This document shows, piece after piece, positions 1-9,849 of a stretch of 9,849 bases of DNA; position 1 is the first letter of the stretch, and each line of letters opens with the position of its first letter. Origin of the DNA: Candidatus Sumerlaeota bacterium (lineage in GTDB: Bacteria > Sumerlaeota > Sumerlaeia > MVZB01 > JAJFLK01); NCBI GenBank assembly GCA_021772735.1, contig JAJFLK010000384.1:1-9849 (forward strand), given 5' to 3'. The notes under the pieces were generated by a model. It was not told the origin of the DNA. It worked only from the letters and a program-made list of their open reading frames with translations, and searched no databases. A program made the position numbers and the translations under genes.

Positions 1-4140
<4,140 letters not shown>

Positions 4141-4156
4141 CTTATTTCAACCCTTT

Positions 4157-4187
4157 CACCGCCGGCCTGGTCGGGCCGGCTTCGGTG
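4157..4187 (-). promoter_or_regulatory. Stem-loop in the rpoB-rpoC gap, next to the rpoC ribosome-binding site
   Basis: On the minus strand GCCGGCC (4174-4180) pairs with GGCCGGC (4161-4167) around a 6-nt loop. After a 3-nt 5' bulge, CACC (4184-4187) pairs with GGTG (4157-4160). The stem ends directly before the SD-like AAAGGG (4151-4156). No T run follows, so this is not an intrinsic terminator. The rest of the 100-nt gap holds nothing else I can name. Confidence 0.5.
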
Positions 4188-4240
4188 GAATCTTTCGTTT
4201 CGTGGTGACTTACCTGTCCTGCATCGCCCCGCGATAAGTC

Positions 4241-8290
<4,050 letters not shown>

Positions 8291-8316
8291 GGGCTGGATG
8301 ACCTCCGGTGGTTTTT

Positions 8317-8334
8317 GGCGCCGCGCCGGGCGCC
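8317..8334 (-). promoter_or_regulatory. GC stem-loop upstream of the rpoB ribosome-binding site
   Basis: Two copies of the palindrome GGCGCC (8317-8322 and 8329-8334) pair to give a 6-bp stem with a 6-nt GC loop. On the minus strand it is followed by an A run, not a T run, so it is not a terminator. It ends 10 nt upstream of the rpoB SD GGAGGT at 8301-8306. A role in keeping the SD region open or in transcript stability is only inferred. Confidence 0.4.
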
Positions 8335-8430
8335 GGTATGCAGGGTTGATTTGGATTCGGTCCGGCCCCTTCGCTGCTGAGTTCGCGTTGGGACGCCGGT
8401 CGGGTCGATGAGTCGCAAACCAAGCCGGTG

Positions 8431-8473
8431 CGCCCGAGCGGGGGCAATTGCGTCATGCCTGCCCGCCCGGGCG
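8431..8473 (-). promoter_or_regulatory. Strong stem-loop between rplL and rpoB (attenuator or RNase site candidate)
   Basis: On the minus strand, CGCCCG (8468-8473) pairs with CGGGCG (8431-8436). A G-U pair follows (8467/8437), then GCGGG (8462-8466) with CCCGC (8438-8442), a 2-nt bulge (8460-8461), and GGCA (8456-8459) with TGCC (8443-8446). The loop has nine bases. That is 15 Watson-Crick pairs plus one wobble, beginning 23 nt after the rplL stop. No strong T run follows, so a complete intrinsic terminator is not shown. E. coli has a partial terminator and an RNase III processing site in the same interval, so an equivalent role is likely but inferred. Confidence 0.6.
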
Positions 8474-8496
8474 AAAATTCGGCCTGGCGCCGGGTG

Positions 8497-8886
8497 TTAC
8501 ATGATCTCGACGACTGCGCCGGCAGTCTCGAGCGACTCCTTGGCCTTGTCGGCCTCTTCCTTGGAGACATCGGTCAGGATCGCCTTGGGCGCTGCCTCGA
8601 CCAGCTCCTTGGCCTCTTTCAAGCCAAGCTCGGGCTTGAGCGCACGAACTTCCTTGATGACCTTGATCTTCTGTCCGCCGGCTTCCTTGAGCATGACCGT
8701 GAATTCAGTCTTCTCTTCGGCTTCTTCTGCCGCTCCGCCACCGCCACCGCCGGCGACCATCACAGGCGCCGCGGCCGCGGCCGTCACGTCAAACTTCTCC
8801 TCGAACTTCTTCACGAAGTCGTTGACCTCGAGCAGCGACCATTCGCCAACCGCATCGAGTACTTCATCGGGACTAATCTTTGCCAT
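8497..8886 (-). CDS. rplL: 50S ribosomal protein L7/L12
   Basis: This is the stalk protein that binds L10 as dimers and recruits and stimulates translational GTPases. It has 129 residues, usual for the family. Residues 1-33 are the helical dimerisation domain, 36-54 a flexible Ala/Gly hinge (runs of five Ala and six Gly), and about 60-129 the C-terminal factor-binding domain with FTVMLKEAG, KIKVIKEVR and LGLKEAKELVE. The frame extends to an ATG at 8904, but AGGAGA (8895-8900) lies inside that extension and sits 8 nt before the ATG at 8886. The product therefore begins MAKISPDEVL, as in the family. The loop before LGLKEAK reads ALKPE, apparently one residue longer than the usual four-residue segment (E. 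coli GATG). It lies 166 nt after rplJ and 206 nt before rpoB. Confidence 0.97.
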   Translation of the reverse strand: MAKISPDEVLDAVGEWSLLEVNDFVKKFEEKFDVTAAAAAPVMVAGGGGGGAAEEAEEKTEFTVMLKEAGGQKIKVIKEVRALKPELGLKEAKELVEAAPKAILTDVSKEEADKAKESLETAGAVVEIM

Positions 8887-8894
8887 TGTCTTTG

Positions 8895-8900
8895 TCTCCT
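8895..8900 (-). promoter_or_regulatory. Ribosome-binding site that sets the rplL start
   Basis: AGGAGA on the minus strand, 8 nt before ATG 8886. It lies inside the six-codon upstream extension from ATG 8904, so it decides for the shorter start MAKISPDE. A GC hairpin (8908-8927) ends 7 nt upstream of it. Confidence 0.85.
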
Positions 8901-8907
8901 GCATATC

Positions 8908-8927
8908 CGCGCGGCTTTATCCGCGCG
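8908..8927 (+). terminator. GC hairpin in the rplJ-rplL gap, terminator-like on the plus strand
   Basis: CGCGCGG (8908-8914) and CCGCGCG (8921-8927) form seven perfect pairs around a 6-nt loop. On the plus strand the hairpin is followed by a T-rich run at 8928-8942 (TTTTGATTTTGTTTT), the layout of an intrinsic terminator for antisense transcription. On the minus strand there is no T run after it; there it is a stem-loop 7 nt upstream of the rplL SD. The 166-nt gap shows no other clear signal beyond GC-rich self-complementary sequence near 9005-9030. Confidence 0.4.
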
Positions 8928-9052
8928 TTTTGATTTTGTTTTATCCGGGGACGCCGTTTGTGTTGCGTCCCGTCGTCTGGGTTGAACTCCCGCCCATTGT
9001 GGCGCCCTTTTGCCGGGGCCCCGCGCCGGTTTGCGGAAGAATGATGTCTGCC

Positions 9053-9586
9053 TCAGGCCGCTTCGCCGGCCGCTTGTTTCTTATCCGCCAACGCGTTGAA
9101 CGCCAAAGCGATCTTCACAACGCTCTGATGCATCGCGCCTGCCATCTTCGTGCCCGGCTGCTTCATCGCGCCGGCCATCATGGATAGCAACTGCGGCCTG
9201 CCAGGCATCTTCGCCAGACTCGCGACGACGGAACCGTCGATTCGCTTGCCGTCGAGCAGCCCGCCTTTGATGACCAGCTGCTCGTTTTCCTTCGCGAAAT
9301 CGGCCAGCACTTTTGCCGGCTCCACCGCGTCGTTCACTCCGAACGCCCAGGCTGTGTTGCCCTGCAAGAACTCATCGAGATTCTCGCACTCGGCGTCTGC
9401 CAGAGCGCGCTTGCCCAGCCTGTTCTTGACCACCTTGAACTCGACCGTCTTCTCACGAAGCTGCTTGCGCAACGTCGTGACCTGGGCCACGTTCAAGCCG
9501 CGAAAATCCGCAAGAATCACGCTCTGTGATTCCTTGAGCTTTCCAGCCAGATCGTTGACGAAATTAATTTTCTCGGTACTTGCCAA
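9053..9586 (-). CDS. rplJ: 50S ribosomal protein L10 (likely TTG start)
   Basis: L10 forms the base of the ribosomal stalk: its N-terminal domain binds 23S rRNA and its C-terminal helix binds L7/L12 dimers. From the chosen start it has 177 residues (E. coli 165). Family marks are SVILADFRGL (22-31), KVVKNRLGKRAL (51-62), NTAWAFG (77-83) and KGGLLDGKRID (107-117). The frame stays open to a TTG at 9625, but AAGGAGGTGA (9595-9604) falls inside that extension, 8 nt before TTG at 9586. Starting there gives M-ASTEKINFVNDLAGKL, which matches the usual L10 N-terminus length. No ATG is available near this position. Residues 136-153 contain a tandem near-repeat, MMAGAMKQ/KMAGAMHQ, before the L12-binding helix. 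The gene is first of the four in the window and probably co-transcribed with rplL, rpoB and rpoC. Confidence 0.95.
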   Translation of the reverse strand: MASTEKINFVNDLAGKLKESQSVILADFRGLNVAQVTTLRKQLREKTVEFKVVKNRLGKRALADAECENLDEFLQGNTAWAFGVNDAVEPAKVLADFAKENEQLVIKGGLLDGKRIDGSVVASLAKMPGRPQLLSMMAGAMKQPGTKMAGAMHQSVVKIALAFNALADKKQAAGEAA

Positions 9587-9594
9587 AACCCGCC

Positions 9595-9604
9595 TCACCT
9601 CCTT
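9595..9604 (-). promoter_or_regulatory. Ribosome-binding site that sets the rplJ start
   Basis: On the minus strand this reads AAGGAGGTGA, fully complementary to the usual 16S rRNA 3' end. It ends 8 nt before the TTG at 9586. It lies within the longer open frame that begins at 9625, so it argues strongly for the shorter protein. Its first three bases are part of the leader stem 9602-9610/9673-9681. Confidence 0.85.
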
Positions 9605-9710
9605 TTCCCCTTGATGTAGCGCCAATGTCGGTTCCTTAGGAAAGTCAGGGACCGTTCCATCGCGCCACTGGAGGGGAAAAGCGCTCGGCGCGGATCACTC
9701 CGTGCCCAGC
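9602..9710 (-). promoter_or_regulatory. Structured rplJ leader, candidate L10 autoregulatory element
   Basis: Read on the minus strand, this leader can form two hairpins. Hairpin A (9683-9710) has a 4-bp CGGA/TCCG stem capped by GTGA (a GNRA tetraloop), extended by GGC/GCC and GCT/AGC across single mismatches. Hairpin B is closed by nine perfect pairs, CTTTTCCCC (9673-9681) with GGGGAAAAG (9602-9610). Inside it are GTGGCGC (9662-9668) with GCGCTAC (9616-9622), seven pairs including one G-U; ATG (9658-9660) with CAT (9625-9627); and CGGTCCC (9648-9654) with GGAACCG (9629-9635) with one mismatch, capped by a 12-nt loop. The closing stem overlaps the first bases of the rplJ SD. L10-L12 complexes are known to repress their mRNA by binding a leader here in many bacteria. 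I did not match this fold to the known leader family, so the link is inferred from position and structure. Confidence 0.6.
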
Positions 9711-9730
9711 TCGGAAACCCTCGATCGAAT

Positions 9731-9849
9731 TCATTCCGCCGGCGCTTGCCGCGCCCGCTTCTTCGAACTCGAATCAGCGCTGATGCAATCTCCTGCCTTG
9801 GTGGGCGAGCGCTCCTCATTCGCGCTCATTATCGAGACCTTCGTCCATT
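9731..9849 (-). other. Edge-truncated open frame, possible tail of an upstream gene
   Basis: One minus-strand frame is open from the right window edge (first whole codon at 9847) to TGA at 9731-9733, giving 38 codons that end ...SSSKKRARQAPAE. Third positions are mostly G or C, which would fit coding sequence. In most bacteria rplK and rplA precede rplJ, but this tail does not look like a usual L1 C-terminus. It could be a species-specific extension of an upstream gene or chance. The other two frames stop within about 10 codons of the edge. No function can be assigned. Confidence 0.25.

Noticed and set aside
9014..9029. GC-rich self-complementary stretch around GGGGCCCC in the rplJ-rplL gap
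   Set aside because: The palindrome has no loop and the flanking pairs are interrupted, so a specific structure is not convincing.
8408..9187. 259-codon plus-strand Ser-rich frame across rplL and the start of the rplJ region
   Set aside because: The serine-rich part is the complement of the rplL coding region and its Gly/Ala hinge; no start signal or known domain.
9595..9819. 74-codon minus-strand frame upstream of rplJ
   Set aside because: It overlaps the structured leader and ends near the rplJ SD. It is Arg-rich with no family match; the base-pairing there explains the sequence better.
9828..9833. GATAAT on the minus strand as a -10 box for the operon
   Set aside because: The matching -35 position falls outside the window, so no promoter can be supported.

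Overview
The window is a ribosomal-protein/RNA polymerase operon read entirely from the minus strand. In transcription order it holds rplJ (ribosomal protein L10), rplL (L7/L12), rpoB (RNA polymerase beta) and rpoC (beta'), with rpoC running off the left edge of the window. This is the conserved bacterial 'beta operon' order. No tRNA, rRNA, CRISPR array, insertion sequence or other mobile element is visible. Every long plus-strand reading frame lies antisense to one of these genes and looks like a GC-bias shadow.

The DNA is GC-rich with G/C-biased third codon positions. The polymerase is of the Gram-negative type: beta carries the lineage insertions in the positions of E. coli SI1 and SI2, and beta' carries a large SI3-like domain inside the trigger loop. 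The proteins are not close to any genus I recognise. A Planctomycetota/PVC-like or neighbouring, perhaps uncultured, lineage is my tentative guess, and the phylum is not resolved from sequence reading alone.

Layout from right to left: 9731-9849 holds an edge-truncated open frame of unknown status. 9587-9730 is the rplJ leader, which can fold into a GNRA-type hairpin followed by a long irregular hairpin whose closing stem runs into an ideal Shine-Dalgarno sequence. 9053-9586 is rplJ, probably starting at TTG. A 166-nt gap with a 7-bp GC hairpin follows, then rplL at 8497-8886. A 206-nt gap carries a very stable 43-nt stem-loop and a second hairpin. Then come rpoB at 4241-8290, a 100-nt gap with another hairpin, and rpoC from 4140 to the window edge.

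L10 carries the L7/L12 dimers of the ribosomal stalk; beta and beta' form the catalytic centre of RNA polymerase. Co-transcription of the two pairs with hairpins at each junction is consistent with known differential regulation of this operon (L10-L12 autoregulation, and rplL-rpoB attenuation or processing). I found no new system here. The most unusual items are the SD-overlapping rplJ leader fold, a stem-loop just upstream of every gene's ribosome-binding site, a roughly 28-residue insertion in beta' just before the zinc ribbon, and a strongly acidic C-terminal tail on beta.
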